Source: Wyeomyia smithii (lineage: Eukaryota > Arthropoda > Insecta > Diptera > Culicidae). From it: a stretch of DNA of 64,000 nucleotides. The notes under the pieces were generated by a model. That model was not told where the DNA came from. It searched no databases and saw nothing but the letters and a program-made list of their open reading frames with translations. The stretch spans positions 160,387,495-160,451,494 of the forward strand of contig NC_073694.1 in assembly GCF_029784165.1 (NCBI RefSeq), in the 5' to 3' direction. Numbering within the stretch: the stretch's first letter is position 1; each line of letters opens with the position of its first letter. Positions 11,002 to 22,844 of this stretch are shown here, piece after piece. The position numbers and the translations under genes were made by a program.

Positions 11002-11646
11002 TCAATTGGCACCCGTATTGGCTTGGCGAATTATACCTTTAGCAACGTCCGCGTAGGCTGCTGACTGATTTCCCTGACTGACCGTGTTATGTGACTGTAA
11101 ACTATGCTGTATCGACACCTTTGCAGGACATTCCGCTTTCACATGGCCCTCCTGTTTACATATGAAACAACGATTCCTTAGTCCTTCGTAGAATATGCGA
11201 CATTTAACGTGTCCGATATACAACGTTGGAGGAATTGAAAGCTGAAATTCCATGTGTACTCCTCGTATTCCGCTGTACGCATCAAATCCGAATTTTGCCA
11301 TTGGTGCTGCAATTTCATCGTCCATTACTTCCGGAGGAAGATTAAAAATCCTCACATAGCGGAAGAAACCATCAGCCACGGCGACGTGTACTGCTGCTTC
11401 ACGACCATCCTCGTACCTAAATGTTTCCGTTGCCTTCAACCGTTTGGTTGCTTCTTTCAATGTATTTTCGTCCTTGAACTTTACAAAAAAAGTATTTTCT
11501 GCGGAGTCGCGATACACAGAATGCACTTCAGTGTCCTTGATTCCCAAATCCTTTGCTATGAAACTAACTGCCTCTTTCAGCGAGGGCATGATTCTAGCTC
11601 TTCCAAACGCAAATCCTACGGTGTTCTTCTTTTGTCTGCGATCCAT
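11002..11646 (-). CDS. LINE A ORF1 protein (RNA-binding, CCHC knuckle)
   Basis: A 214-codon open frame beginning MDRRQKKNTVGFAFGRARIM. The N-terminal ~120 residues look like an RRM-type fold (KFKDENTLKEATKRL, then FFRYVRIFNLPPEV). The C-terminal part has one CX2CX4HX4C knuckle, CFICKQEGHVKAEC (about residues 159-172), followed by a polar tail. ORF1 proteins of L1/Tx1-like LINEs bind their own RNA and form the retrotransposition particle. The start is the first Met of an uninterrupted frame, and the stop is 186 bases before the ORF2 endonuclease. It is the only undamaged frame of this element. Confidence 0.8.
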   Translation of the reverse strand: MDRRQKKNTVGFAFGRARIMPSLKEAVSFIAKDLGIKDTEVHSVYRDSAENTFFVKFKDENTLKEATKRLKATETFRYEDGREAAVHVAVADGFFRYVRIFNLPPEVMDDEIAAPMAKFGFDAYSGIRGVHMEFQLSIPPTLYIGHVKCRIFYEGLRNRCFICKQEGHVKAECPAKVSIQHSLQSHNTVSQGNQSAAYADVAKGIIRQANTGAN

Positions 11647-13530
11647 TTTATTTTTCCTTTATTCAAATCAGTTTATTAGAGAACAATACCAGTGACCTTG
11701 ATCACTGGCAAAAACAAAGAGTTACGATCGACACTAGCTATCCAAAAATGCGTGTGGACTCGAGCGCTTCTCATCCGAAACTGTCTTGTGTTGAATTGTT
11801 TCCAGAAAATTTGAAGTTCATTATACTTATCAGCAGAAAACATGTCTTTCGCTGCAATTTTCATTTGTTCTAGTGGTTTTCGATGTTTCATTGTTTCATA
11901 CATATGTATCTTCCTAATCCAGTTTCTATGGTTGAAAGTGGACATTTAAATACATGTATAACACCATGAATTGACAACTTACTGGACATTGAATTAGGTG
12001 GTGCCGCTGAAGTTGAAGGCTCCATAATAAAATTCAACGAATTTATGAATTTGAAACCAAGACACTAATATGATACAACGTTCTAAATGAATACGAAAAG
12101 ATGCGGAGGGCAACGTCTGTTCTTTGTTTTTTTTTCATAAAGCAAAATGTGTGCTGTGTGAGTGCGAAGCAAAAGCAATCTTCAAACGGGCTATTGTTAG
12201 CCGGATTTTGATGGTATGAATTTGCTGCTAGTATTTGACACTTCAATCAGTTTAGCGAATTTCATGATTATAAATTGAAAAGGGCTGAAAGTTTTTAATG
12301 TTGTTTAAAATTTGCAGAAAGTGATAAAGTTTGACATAATTTAAATTTTATAAAGATTTGTTTACTGTTTTCTTGTTTATCACTTATTTTATAACTTTTC
12401 ATTGATAAATTTTGTGATTTTTGCCCAAATTAATGTTTTATCCTTACGGATTGAGTACGATATCATAAATTGTCATCAATGGGGTATCATGGTTATGATT
12501 AAAATTAATCCTGGATGAAATTTCAACTTCAAAAATAAAAACTAAAAAAAAATATGCTATCGCTTTTTTCACTAAAGTGACAATTTGCGCAGTTTTGCGC
12601 TACCACAGACAGTATGCATTTGAAAGCTTACGTTCTTACCTAAACTTTGAATGTAGTCACAACCGTGGCAAACTGCGGCAAATAAATTTTTAAGCAATTT
12701 TCTACTATAAATCACGTTTTTTTCAAATTTTTTTTTAGTATCAGGCCTACTATAACCAAATTTTACAATATCTAATGAAAAGGGTTTGTTTTGCACAATA
12801 TTTACAACAACTTTTCCTTTGACGTCAAAAAATCCAAGCTATCATTGAAGCTACAGAACATTTCAAAGTAATGTACTTTTTTTCAAAAAAAAAAAGGACA
12901 AAAAAACGTCAGTTCGTCAAGTTTTGAAAAGTCATAAAAAATTCAGATTTCATGATATTGCCTCCGAATTTTGGATTTAGACACTTGAATAATATAGCAA
13001 TAAAGGAAAAATATTATGAAAAATGTAACAAAAAATTTTTTTTTTGGCTGATGGCCAGCGATTCCCCACTGTGCATTAGTCAGGAACGGCCGAGTTGTAG
13101 TGTTATTTTTCCTTCTTTCGGTAGTTAATTAGCGGAGTGTATACGATTCCGCATTTCCGACTATATCTCCGTCCTCCCATTCCGCTAGCAACACTTCCGA
13201 ACTGTCAAACTATGAGCGATGATTTTTTCGTGCCACAAACTTCTTGAGAGAAACAACAATGGACAAGTTTAGCGTCACTATACTGCGAACAACCGTTGTG
13301 TGTGACTAGTCATTTTTAAATTGAAGAACTTTTGTGTTTATTATGTTCATGTTCAGTAAAATCTTTCTTGACTAAACAAATTAAGTAAAAATCGTTTTGA
13401 ATCGAAAAGCTTAAAACATTAATTTTGGAAGTGCATTCGTTTTTCGAATTAATGTGAATTTAATTGAAGAAATTTTAAAAATAAACAATAAATGATACAT
13501 TAAATCAGAAATCGATTAAAATTCCCTTCC
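11647..13530. other. LINE A 5' leader, then unassigned AT-rich sequence
   Basis: The first part upstream of ORF1 should be the LINE leader; its end is not defined. An 89-codon minus frame at 11676-11945 has no recognisable domain. From about 12000 to 13530 the sequence is very AT-rich with homopolymer runs and no coding signal. Confidence 0.4.
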
Positions 13531-13921
<391 letters not shown>

Positions 13922-14289
13922 TGAAACACGGAGATTTATTTCCATGGATTGAATAATTCGAAGGATGAAAATAATTTCTGAATTTTAATTTTCTTAACTT
14001 AAAATGAAAATATCTTGAAAAGGGATGAAGTCAATGATTAGAACCTTATTTTGTGTTGTTATTAAAAATGGCGTTATTACTTCTACTTTCTTTAAAAAAT
14101 AATAAAAAAATGAATCAACTCTATTTTTTCCAAAAATTTAAATTTGGTGTTTGATATTTGCAATTTCTTCAATGCAAAAAAATCTTTTGGTGTGTATATT
14201 TTACAAGGCATTTTGATTTTCCTTCAACTAATTCTCAGACAGATTATCTGTACACTTATGCGAAAATGCCTGCCTTTTTAAAACCTAAA

Positions 14290-14424
14290 TTAATCCACCT
14301 AGCGGTCAGACTCAACCTTTATCATTCAAACTTATTATTTGTAAAAATACATTTCCATGATTGCTTAAAACCAATAAAGGTATATTCACTCTTTGGGTTC
14401 TAAAATGTTGATGTTGTAATTGAA
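14290..14424 (-). repeat. R repeat, 3'-end fragment
   Basis: Reverse-complement copy of the last ~130 bases of the R repeat (compare 18190-18315). It shares ACAACATCAA, TAGAACCCAAAGAGTGAATA, CAAATAATAAGTTTGAATGA and GACCGCTAGGTGGATTAA. Truncated at 14424, three bases before the next repeat. Confidence 0.8.
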
Positions 14425-14427
14425 GCA

Positions 14428-14570
14428 ATGTCGCGTGCCTCTAACAGCTATACTCCACTCGCTATTGTGTGACAAACTAGACTGAAGCTGAATTTTCTAC
14501 ACGCAGTCTTTTGTATCGAGTTCAGCGTAGATTTTTGCCATGAGGGCGTGGCCACGCAGCCTAGAGAAAG
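14428..14570 (+). repeat. 143-bp dispersed repeat, copy 1
   Basis: Nearly identical to 16575-16716 in direct orientation. Shared blocks include GCTATACTCCACTCGCTAT, ACAAACTAGACTGAAGCTGA, CACGCAGTCTTTTGTATCGA and TGCCATGAGGGCGTGGCCAC. No coding potential; each copy sits close to an R repeat. Family unknown. Confidence 0.9.
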
Positions 14571-14601
14571 AATATCAAAACAAAACACCCTCGACACTGC
14601 T

Positions 14602-14659
14602 GAGTGATTTTCATAAGCATCAAAAAAATTTTTTTGCTTTCCTGATACGAAAATCACTC
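14602..14659. repeat. Small inverted repeat (hairpin)
   Basis: GAGTGATTTTC at 14602-14612 is perfectly inverted at 14649-14659, with a loop of 36 bases that itself contains an A-run/T-run. May be the foldback core of the repeat to its left. Confidence 0.6.
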
Positions 14660-16574
14660 TGGTTCTTAGATTAACTAATTTTCGTTACTAATATTTGACT
14701 GATAACGGTGTTTGAGTGGGCACAAAGAAACAATTAAACCGGAAAATCACTCAATTTAGCAGTGAAAATTCTTGAATTGAGGGTATACCTTGCTGTGATA
14801 AACTATTAATAGGTAACACGACTTTATCTTCTGTGCGCTCTGGTGATTATTGGTGATTATTGAGTAATAGATGAACATTTCACACTAGTAGTTGTGAAAA
14901 TTCTAATAACTCTTATCTTCAAACATTTATAGTTCTGGAAAGAACTGATTCCATAATCTTCAGCTCGAAATGTGTGTTACAGAACGCTGATGATCGCACC
15001 ACCACCGCACAGTGGTTCCGTTTTCTAAGAAGGGCGGTCATAAATATTGTTTTCCTATGTTTTGAGTTCAAAACGTCAATCTTAGTGTATTTTTCGATGC
15101 TGAATTCGAAAATCACATCTATTTTGTAGTATTTTCTATAGATTCGTGGTCAAGGGTCATCTAAAATTACTGGTATCTTTTACCAACTTTGGCTTGACTA
15201 CTATTTTTACTATGCAATTTTCCAAACTTTTATTGTTCGATGCCAGAAATTTATTAAGTGTATACATATAAAAGAAGTGTGTTTTTCGATGTGTATTTGA
15301 AAATTAGGGATATGTTTGGTTCACAACATTAATTTGATATGGTAATACATATTAAGGAAATTACAATGAACAAAAAATATAATTTACATAATGTCATGAA
15401 AAGTGATAAAATAAAAATATTTCTGCGTTCTCGGCTGACCACGAAAAAAAAACTGTTCTCTCCTTGGTGCTGTTATCATGCTTCGATAATAAAAGATAGA
15501 TCTGCTCTGTTTCATTCAACCATGTGGCATATCTTTTTATGCAGTTGCTCTTTGTTCTATTACATTATTTCAAAGGAACTGATAATCGTGTGCAACTGTA
15601 ATGTATTCGAGCTATTCATCTAGCTTCAATTTATAAAAATCCCATAGTGATGAGTTATAGATTCTAAAATATTTTGTATCTTCTAATGAATTCTTCCAGA
15701 TTTTTCAGCTCAAATTTTAAAGATATGCATTTTGTGAAATGTACATCTAAGCAATGAACCTAGAAATATATTTACGTTAAAAGGTATTCGTCGAAAAGTG
15801 GTTGCCAAATATTACCACCGAAAAAAACCCTCAAAAACAAAACAAAAACGAAGAATACATCCCAAAAGTGACCATTTTGTATTCACTTCTCACAAACCAA
15901 TGGGCAGGTCTCGGCAGCCAAATTGTGTTTTGGACATATATACGATACCTAACGAACATTTTGATGTATTGCTCTTACGTAAATTCGCTTAAGAACATTG
16001 TTGGATTGACAAATGAAAACACATCGGTGATATCTATTTATATCAAAATGCACCTGTTTTACCGTTGGCTCAGTCGTTAACAACACAATACAACATTCTT
16101 AAAACCACAAAAAAAAGGTTCAACATTCCTTGTTTTTGGACCTCCATATCAAAAAACCACTTTGGAACACTTAAATTCACTGAAGAGTGGTGAAATTGCA
16201 CTTAACCTAATAGCATACTTCTTACAGCTGTTTAAAAGTGAAAACTATGCGCACTTCCAAGTCCCACAGTAAACAATTCCTTCGTAATTCAACACAATAT
16301 ATGATGCCATTGTTAGCTTCAGACTACAAAGGATGCTGAGAGGTGAAGAAATACCAAAATAATGAAATTTGATTTTTGGCTTTATGACCTATGGGGGAAC
16401 CACTGTGTACCGGTAGCATTTAATATTTTGTTGGCCGCGCATAAAGTTTCCTCTCCGCTGTACCCCTCCAAATATCATGCAGCGTCAATGGTAACTGTTG
16501 CTGCCGTATGCAAAATAAATGTAACATGCTCCGCAGTGCCTGGAAGTTGACTCGTATGCAGCTCTCGTTTCTCC
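14660..16574. other. Unassigned sequence
   Basis: AT-rich; no long frame with a domain. Short plus frames at 15339-15623 and 15802-16080 show no recognisable motif or coding bias. Confidence 0.4.
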
Positions 16575-16716
16575 ATGTCGCGTAGCTCTAATAGCTATAC
16601 TCCACTCGCTATAGTGTAACAAACTAGACTGAAGCTGATTTTCTACACGCAGTCTTTTGTATCGAGTTCAGCGTAGATTTTTGCCATGAGGGCGTGGCCA
16701 CGCTGTTTCGAGAAAG
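16575..16716 (+). repeat. 143-bp dispersed repeat, copy 2
   Basis: Second copy of the repeat at 14428-14570, same orientation, with only scattered differences. About 140 bases upstream of the full R repeat. Confidence 0.9.
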
Positions 16717-16858
16717 ACAAACGGAACAAAACACATTGTTGAGTCAAAATATGTAGGCAGTGGAATTTATTCCGTCCATGTTATTGTTATCCGTGCTTGG
16801 GAAGCAAGTCAATAGCGAGGGAAATGTATGGGAAAGCTTGATCTTGGAACTTTTCACC

Positions 16859-16973
16859 TTTTTGCCTTTCTCCTAGAAAGGTATAGCAATCACTGAAAAA
16901 ACTAAAGATATAAAAGTGCTCAAAAGGGCCGAATGTCACTCGACTCAGTTTGACGAACTGAGCATTTTATGTA

Positions 16974-17034
<61 letters not shown>

Positions 17035-18318
17035 CGCTCTCCCAATCTCGATTTTCTCAGAGATGGCTGGACCGATTTAAATGAAATTAATTGCAAATGA
17101 AAGGTCTGTTTGCCCCATAAGACCCTATTAATTTTTATTGTAATCGGATTTCTTGTTTAGAGGTTATGTATCAAAATGTAAAAATCACGGAGCATAAATA
17201 TCTCAGAAACTACGCAACCGATTTGAACAAAATTCAAATGAACGAGCTACCTAGAAAACCCTCAACTTTTGAATTTAATTAAGATTGAACATGTGGTTCA
17301 AAAGTTATGGAGAGAAACGTGTTCTCGAGACTATTTTATCTCACTCATGTTTCTCAGAGATAGCTGGACCGATTTTCACAAAATCGGTGTCAAATGGAAG
17401 GTCTAGTTGCCCCATAAGACTTTATTGATTTGTTTTGCAATCAGACTTTTACTTTGCCTGTTATGTTTAAAAATGTGAAATTCAGCTATGAAAAGTAAAA
17501 TATTTACAAGACTACTTAAACTCACTCACTTTTCTCAGAGATGGCTGAACCGATTTTCACTAAATTAGTGTCAAATGAGAGGTCCAGCTGCCTCATAACA
17601 CCCTATTGAATTTAACTGTAATCGAACTGTAACTTCGTCTGTAATGTATCGAAATGTGAAAACCACGAAACTTCATTATCTCAGAAACTACACAACCGAT
17701 TTGAACAAAATTGATATCAGATTAACGGGCTAGTTCAGGGTTAACTGATGAATTATGATTGAACAAGTGGTTTCATAATTCGGCTGCTCTATACGTTCCC
17801 ATTTCATTCGATTATAATCGAACTTAAGCAACCGTTATATATTAAATTGTTAAAACAACGAGTCTATTATCTCAAAGATTACACAACTAATTCAACATAA
17901 CTAGCGTCATACGAATGAGTTATCTCTCAAACTTACAAACAACTAACTTCATAACAACTTGATATGTGGTTCAAAAGTTATGGAACGAAAAGAAATTCAA
18001 AGACTATTTAAAACTATACCTGCTTTGATCAATATAAGTGGACTCAACATAATTTAAATGCGGTTTCATACTATTTGAACGTCGCTGAACGCTCGTGATG
18101 GAATTGTTCGAAATTAAGTCATTTCTTATATTTCGCTATTTCTTGAGCATTTACATTACGTCAAATTTCATATTTTATACTTCAATTACAACATCAATAG
18201 TTTAGAACCCAAAGAGTGAATATACTTTTATTCGATTGAAACGTCCATGTAAGTCTATTTTTACAAATAATAAGTTTGAATGAGAAAGGCTGGGTCCGAC
18301 CGCTAGGTGGATTCATTT
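16859..18318 (+). mobile_element. R repeat, longest copy (~1.46 kb)
   Basis: Begins TTTTTGCCTTTCTCCTAGAA and ends with GGGTCCGACCGCTAGGTGG. Related copies are at 47364-47930 (internally deleted), 62518-63740 (3' end lost) and 14290-14424 (minus, 3' end only). A TATAAAAGTGCTC box (about 16908) and a GT array (16979-17032) follow the start. Six spaced copies of a degenerate core (CTCAGAGATGGCTGGACCGA or CTCAGAAACTAC.CAACCGAT) begin at 17056, 17202, 17353, 17534, 17680 and 17871. No protein frame. GCCTTTCTC appears inverted near both ends, a weak hint of TIRs. Superfamily unknown. Confidence 0.75.
16979..17032. repeat. (GT)27 microsatellite inside R repeat
   Basis: Pure GT run at a fixed position in the R family; the same position is a GT run at 47479-47537 and an interrupted one at 62641-62678. 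Confidence 0.97.
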
Positions 18319-21300
18319 ACGTTTTTCACCATTAAGCAGTAAAGCAACAATGTTAAACATTATATCAAACAATTGTTACACATTTTATTAAGAGGCATTA
18401 AGTTTGTTCGCTATAATCGTAGCACGAAATGACCTATTCAGTCCATAGGAACATCTGTGCACAGCCTCAGCCAGCTCAGAAGTGGTCGTTAATAATGGTT
18501 GCTCAATGCTGCATGGAATCTCATTTATTGATTATTTCATTTTTCGGTTTCTTTTTCCATTACATATTTTCCTTCTTTTGGTTTGTCAAATAAGGAATGC
18601 TCCAATTCGAACATACAATTATAAACCGAAAGTAGCTATTTATCTCAATTGATTCGTCATACTTTGCCTCCTTTTCCCAAAATATGCTTTTCCTGAACGA
18701 CAAGCATTCTGAAAGCTGAACACTTAATAGAGTAAATAACCTTAGCCTGGTGAAATCCGATACGAATAATCCCAACGTAGACCGCCGCGTCAATAAACTT
18801 CTGTGACACCCGGTAAGTGGAAAGACAACACCGACTTTTCACGTCCACAGGCACCACAGTTTCCACCCACTCGCCGATCAAGCTTGACATTCTCTAATCA
18901 AGACTGAAACAAAATCGAAATTTACCTAACACGTACCACGCGCTGCCTAGCGGCTCCAATTCCCAGAAATACCTGGAATCAATCGAATTCAATGAAGTCT
19001 TAAAGTACAGGAAGGAAACCGATGAAAAGAGAGCGAAATTGCTTTTACCATCAATTTGCTTGCATTCTAATGTAGTCGTCATCATCAGGCGGATTCATTT
19101 CAAGGTAAATAATATCTCCACCCTTCCCAAAAGCTCGGCACTCCCGCGACCCATGGCGTAGTACACGACTGCTTCGGGGAAGTCAATCAAACACGAGCCT
19201 CACCGTTTTGGGGACAAATCAAGCGGTGACCTGTGGACATGTTTTGCGAAGTCGTTTGAGATTGCGTTCGATATTGATTTGCAATTGAAATGCTGATGTA
19301 TTGTACCGTATTACATTAGTGGAACGATGGCTTTCTGGTAGCGGGATACGCACAATTTGATTTCGTTTTGATGTTTTTTGTCGTAGAAATTAGACCGTTT
19401 TCAACGGCGCTGGTGAACGTTACCTTAGTATTGGTGCTATAAAACCATTACAAAACTTCAAATGACAGCATTTGTTATTCGTTATTGAAATTTTGTTTTT
19501 TTCCTTTGGAAGCATTTCATTAGAAAAGGATCTCACGGAGGGCAAAGTACATAATCAATATAATCATAAAAATTATTTTCTTATCGCTCCGCTTGTTTAA
19601 CAGCTAAACATTTGTTCGGAGCAACTAGAGTGTAATTATTTATCGCGCAGTCCTGTGAAGATTAATAATACTTGCCCCTTAAAGGCACAAGCATCGTGTT
19701 CCGAGTCTTGAGGGACTTCCCATTGTCCTTCGCTAGTCGCTCCTTTTTTACGCTCACACCAACTCTAGGCAAACTTCATTAGCTTCCGCCGTGAAACACT
19801 CGAAGTGCAAGGAATTTTTTCAATGGAATTATTCCTCAGCAAGTTTTATTAACAATTTTCCAGCGCACTGAGATGATAAACTTGATTAAAAACTTAAATC
19901 TTCCCCACCGTAAATTTCACCGAGGAAAGGAAACCCTCCCACTATGGAAAATTCATTCCTAGTGAGGCGGTATAAAATTAACGGAACTGATTTCGAGTGC
20001 GCCTCGCTGGCACAACCAGCTGGCGGCTCTCGGGTACGGCAAGTGTGGCAGACATTAAAATATATCATAAAACATGTTCATCTTTCGCAAACTGTTAAAT
20101 TATGTAGTTTCATGTAGCAAACCGTTACCAACACGGGTATAAGGGTGCTACTGATGCAGCCGAGCTGAGCAAACATGTGTCGACCCTATGCTGGTGACAC
20201 GGCCAACCCGGTCCTATTTAATCAACTAACCGCATGCCATTATGAAGTCGACACAATATGCGTGAAGTCTGCTAACGGTGTGCTATAATGAGCTCTTGCG
20301 TCGACAGGGTTTTTGATGTACACCGTCGCGATGATGAAGAAAGCTACATAAGGCTTCAGCCGGAAACAACGTTTACTAACAGGTGGAAAACAATAGCGTA
20401 CAAGAATGTGTCGAAATTATCATTTAGCAATTTGGAGCAAAGCGTAATATTTACTCACCGGTTATGATATTATTAATATCATTTCAACAAGTTGAAGCAC
20501 TACGCGTCTCCATAGTTTTTTATACGGTGGAGGCGCGCGGTTAGTCTTGCGTAGTATCGGAACGCAGTTAGGAAGATTCGGTTCGATCGGAACGGAATCA
20601 AAATGAATAGTCCTGGAGCTTTTTTGTTGTTTGTTTTTGAAAGCATTATTCGCTTCAAAATGCAAGTTTTACAGCGATTGAAACTGTAAATTCAATGTGA
20701 GAAATCACATTAATTTTACACTTTGTTAGAGTTTTTTCCTACTCAATTATTAAAAACATTTTGGGTGATCTCCAGTTCATTTTATTAACGCTTTGAGCGT
20801 TATTTATTTGTTCTCTAGAAAAAAAAAAAACACTTTTAATTCGTTTTTCTGTAATCAGTATTAGATGTGGTCACTTAAATTCTAAATCATCGTTTTATAT
20901 CTCGTCAATTCGTACTATCCAAACGAAGAACCTATTAATGTATAGCAGAAAAACAAGCACGCCGTCAAGATGAATGCTGCTTGAGTGCTTTCCTTTGCAG
21001 CTTCCTAACGATCATTCTATTAGCCAAGCATAAATGGATTAAGTTATCTGTTCCGCTGGAAGGCCATTTATTACTTGGCCATCAACAGTAACAATGTCTG
21101 GTAAAGGAAAGAAAGACAAACACTCAATGCTTATAACAAGACTGTTATTACTAACAACAATATCATAATGCCACTGAAAGACCATTTGCCTCCATCACCG
21201 CTAAGTAATCAGCTTCCGATTTTTGGCAATTTATGTTTTTTCAAGACAAGAAAAAACTCATGGAAGATTTAACGCTCCTATTATCATTCAATGGCTAAAA

Positions 21301-21645
21301 AGAGCACTTGAGAGAAAATTCAAAAATAATGTTCATTGTTACTCTGTATAGAAGAAAAAAAAATACCATAATGATTTAGAAGCTCGTGATTCTTTTTTTC
21401 GTTTTCCATCACAAACACTCCGATGGGATCCATTTCATACAATTGCCTATACTTTCTAGCTGCAGCTTATAAATCCGAACAGAATGTTAAACGAAGAATT
21501 GCCAATCAAAATTACCACGGGATGATTTGGAAGTTATCCTTTCAACCTCAATTGGCGCCTTTTCGGTTACCCCAAAACACACTCACGCTCGGGATCAGAA
21601 AGTTTTCAGTTTTCCATTGGAGCAAACTTCCAGCGGTCGGTAAAG
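18319..21645. other. Unassigned sequence
   Basis: About 3.3 kb without a recognised repeat. Short minus frames at 18657-18890 and 18894-19085 have no domain I can name. A perfect GATATTA-T-TAATATC palindrome lies at 20466-20480. Low repeat content makes this one of the likelier places for unique host DNA such as an intron or intergenic spacer. Confidence 0.4.
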
Positions 21646-22026
21646 TTAGTGTGTACATCGGCGATGGAACCACAGATCGTCAATAATGTAATTATTCGCA
21701 TCAATCGGGTAACTAATGAACCGGGCGATTTCGTTCTCGACTGAATGTGGCAAAATGTGGTTTCGGTTGAGTCCTAAATCGGACGGAGTTGTATAGTGTA
21801 CAACTGCGAGTAGCACGGGCAAGGATTCGGAAAGTTCAATCACGTTGGGTACGAGAGATTCGTCTGCCATAATGAAATTACTGTCCATGACCGTCCGGTG
21901 ACCGAAAAATTTGATTACGCATCCGAATTCAGCGTGGTACGGAAATAAACATCTACATGTATTTCGGTTTTGATCGAGGTTAGCAGAAAAATCCGCTCGG
22001 CACAGAATTTCTTTGTGATTACCCAT
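21646..22026 (-). CDS. Unidentified coding-like frame (possible exon or relic)
   Basis: A 126-codon frame starting MGNHKEILCRADFSANLDQN. It has balanced composition, four Cys and a mixed-hydrophobicity pattern (SESLPVLLAVVHY, then IARFISYPIDANNYIIDDLW), and its third positions look more coding-like than the surroundings. There is no signal peptide, membrane segment or motif I recognise. Just past its stop, a frame one base away remains open (YTLTLPTAGSLLQWKTENFL, then IPSVSVFWGNRKGAN) to about 21555. This suggests a longer protein broken by an indel or joined by splicing. It could be a host exon, a decayed gene or an old integrated viral piece; I cannot tell which. Confidence 0.3.
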   Translation of the reverse strand: MGNHKEILCRADFSANLDQNRNTCRCLFPYHAEFGCVIKFFGHRTVMDSNFIMADESLVPNVIELSESLPVLLAVVHYTTPSDLGLNRNHILPHSVENEIARFISYPIDANNYIIDDLWFHRRCTH

Positions 22027-22844
22027 ACTGTTAACGGTGATTATGTTTTAAGCGTTGCTATGATGTTTTTGTTCCTCGGTTTCATTCACGGCTTGACATC
22101 CATAATTCAGCAATAGGAATTTACAGAGTACTATTACTATGTTCCTTTGTATAGAAATTTATATTTGATTATAATTAATTGATTAAAATATATGAGCAGA
22201 AACGTGCCGAATGACCTGGAAATACGCGAAAATTTAATCGACCATTTTTGGTTTGAATGAAATTTTGCACACGTATTTGGCTTAGCAAACTGAGCATTTT
22301 TCACAGATGGAGAGATTTTTTACACCCATCTATATTTTCAAACCAAATATATGAATTTACGTATAGGTCGGCCACCCGGTGAGGCCAGCTTTAAGAATGT
22401 CTGTACAGTTTAAATGAGAACTTTAATGACATAAAAGAAAACTTAAGACGTCATTCAAAGGAGCGCTTGAGGTTATGAAAAAACTGCGTTTGTAGGTAGT
22501 CACAAGCACAGACACAAAAAAATGCGAATATAAATTGTATGAATTCAATCTTTGGTACAACTTGAAACCATCATCACGCCATTTGAGTTCAATTCATTCA
22601 CATGTAATATTCTCTTACTTCCATCATTGAATATCATTTTTCTAATAATATTAAGCTTAAATGAGCATGCCAAGACAATTCTTGGGTGAATGTTACTATA
22701 AAAGTACCAAATAAAACAAGCGCCTTGATAATACGGTGGAATTGAATTAAAATTTTTACAAGAAAAGATGGCCAAGCACCAAGTGATTGGCCATTGCATC
22801 TTTTTATATAGCGCTAGGTTTGAACATCTTACTTACCTTACCAA
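22027..22844. other. Unassigned sequence and probable LINE C 3' UTR
   Basis: No coding signal. The last ~50 bases next to 22845 follow the LINE C stop on the minus strand and are probably its 3' UTR. Confidence 0.4.

Larger units (their letters stand above)
6314..11646 (-). mobile_element. LINE A: L1/Tx1-like non-LTR retrotransposon, nested and rearranged
   Basis: Minus-strand element with ORF1 at 11646-11002, ORF2 endonuclease at 10816-10055, RT at 9790-8782, and the end of RT continuing at 6684-6474. The gap 6685-8780 is a later insertion with a clean target duplication. The RT signature FRPISLLNTDYKIFTKILAN is typical of L1/Tx1-like polymerases. The 3' end of the element is lost: after 6474 the sequence jumps to a repeated internal RT segment (6314-6467). 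ORF2 is broken by stops and an internal deletion, so the copy is dead, although ORF1 is open. Confidence 0.85.

Noticed and set aside
11676..11945. 89-codon minus frame just upstream of LINE A ORF1
   Set aside because: No domain and no sign of conservation; it lies where the LINE leader is expected.
17056..17900. CRISPR-like spaced repeats
   Set aside because: Cores are degenerate, spacing is 146-193 bases and the context is a dispersed eukaryotic repeat.
18657..18890. 77-codon minus frame as a host exon
   Set aside because: Plausible composition, but no motif, splice signals or continuation could be supported.
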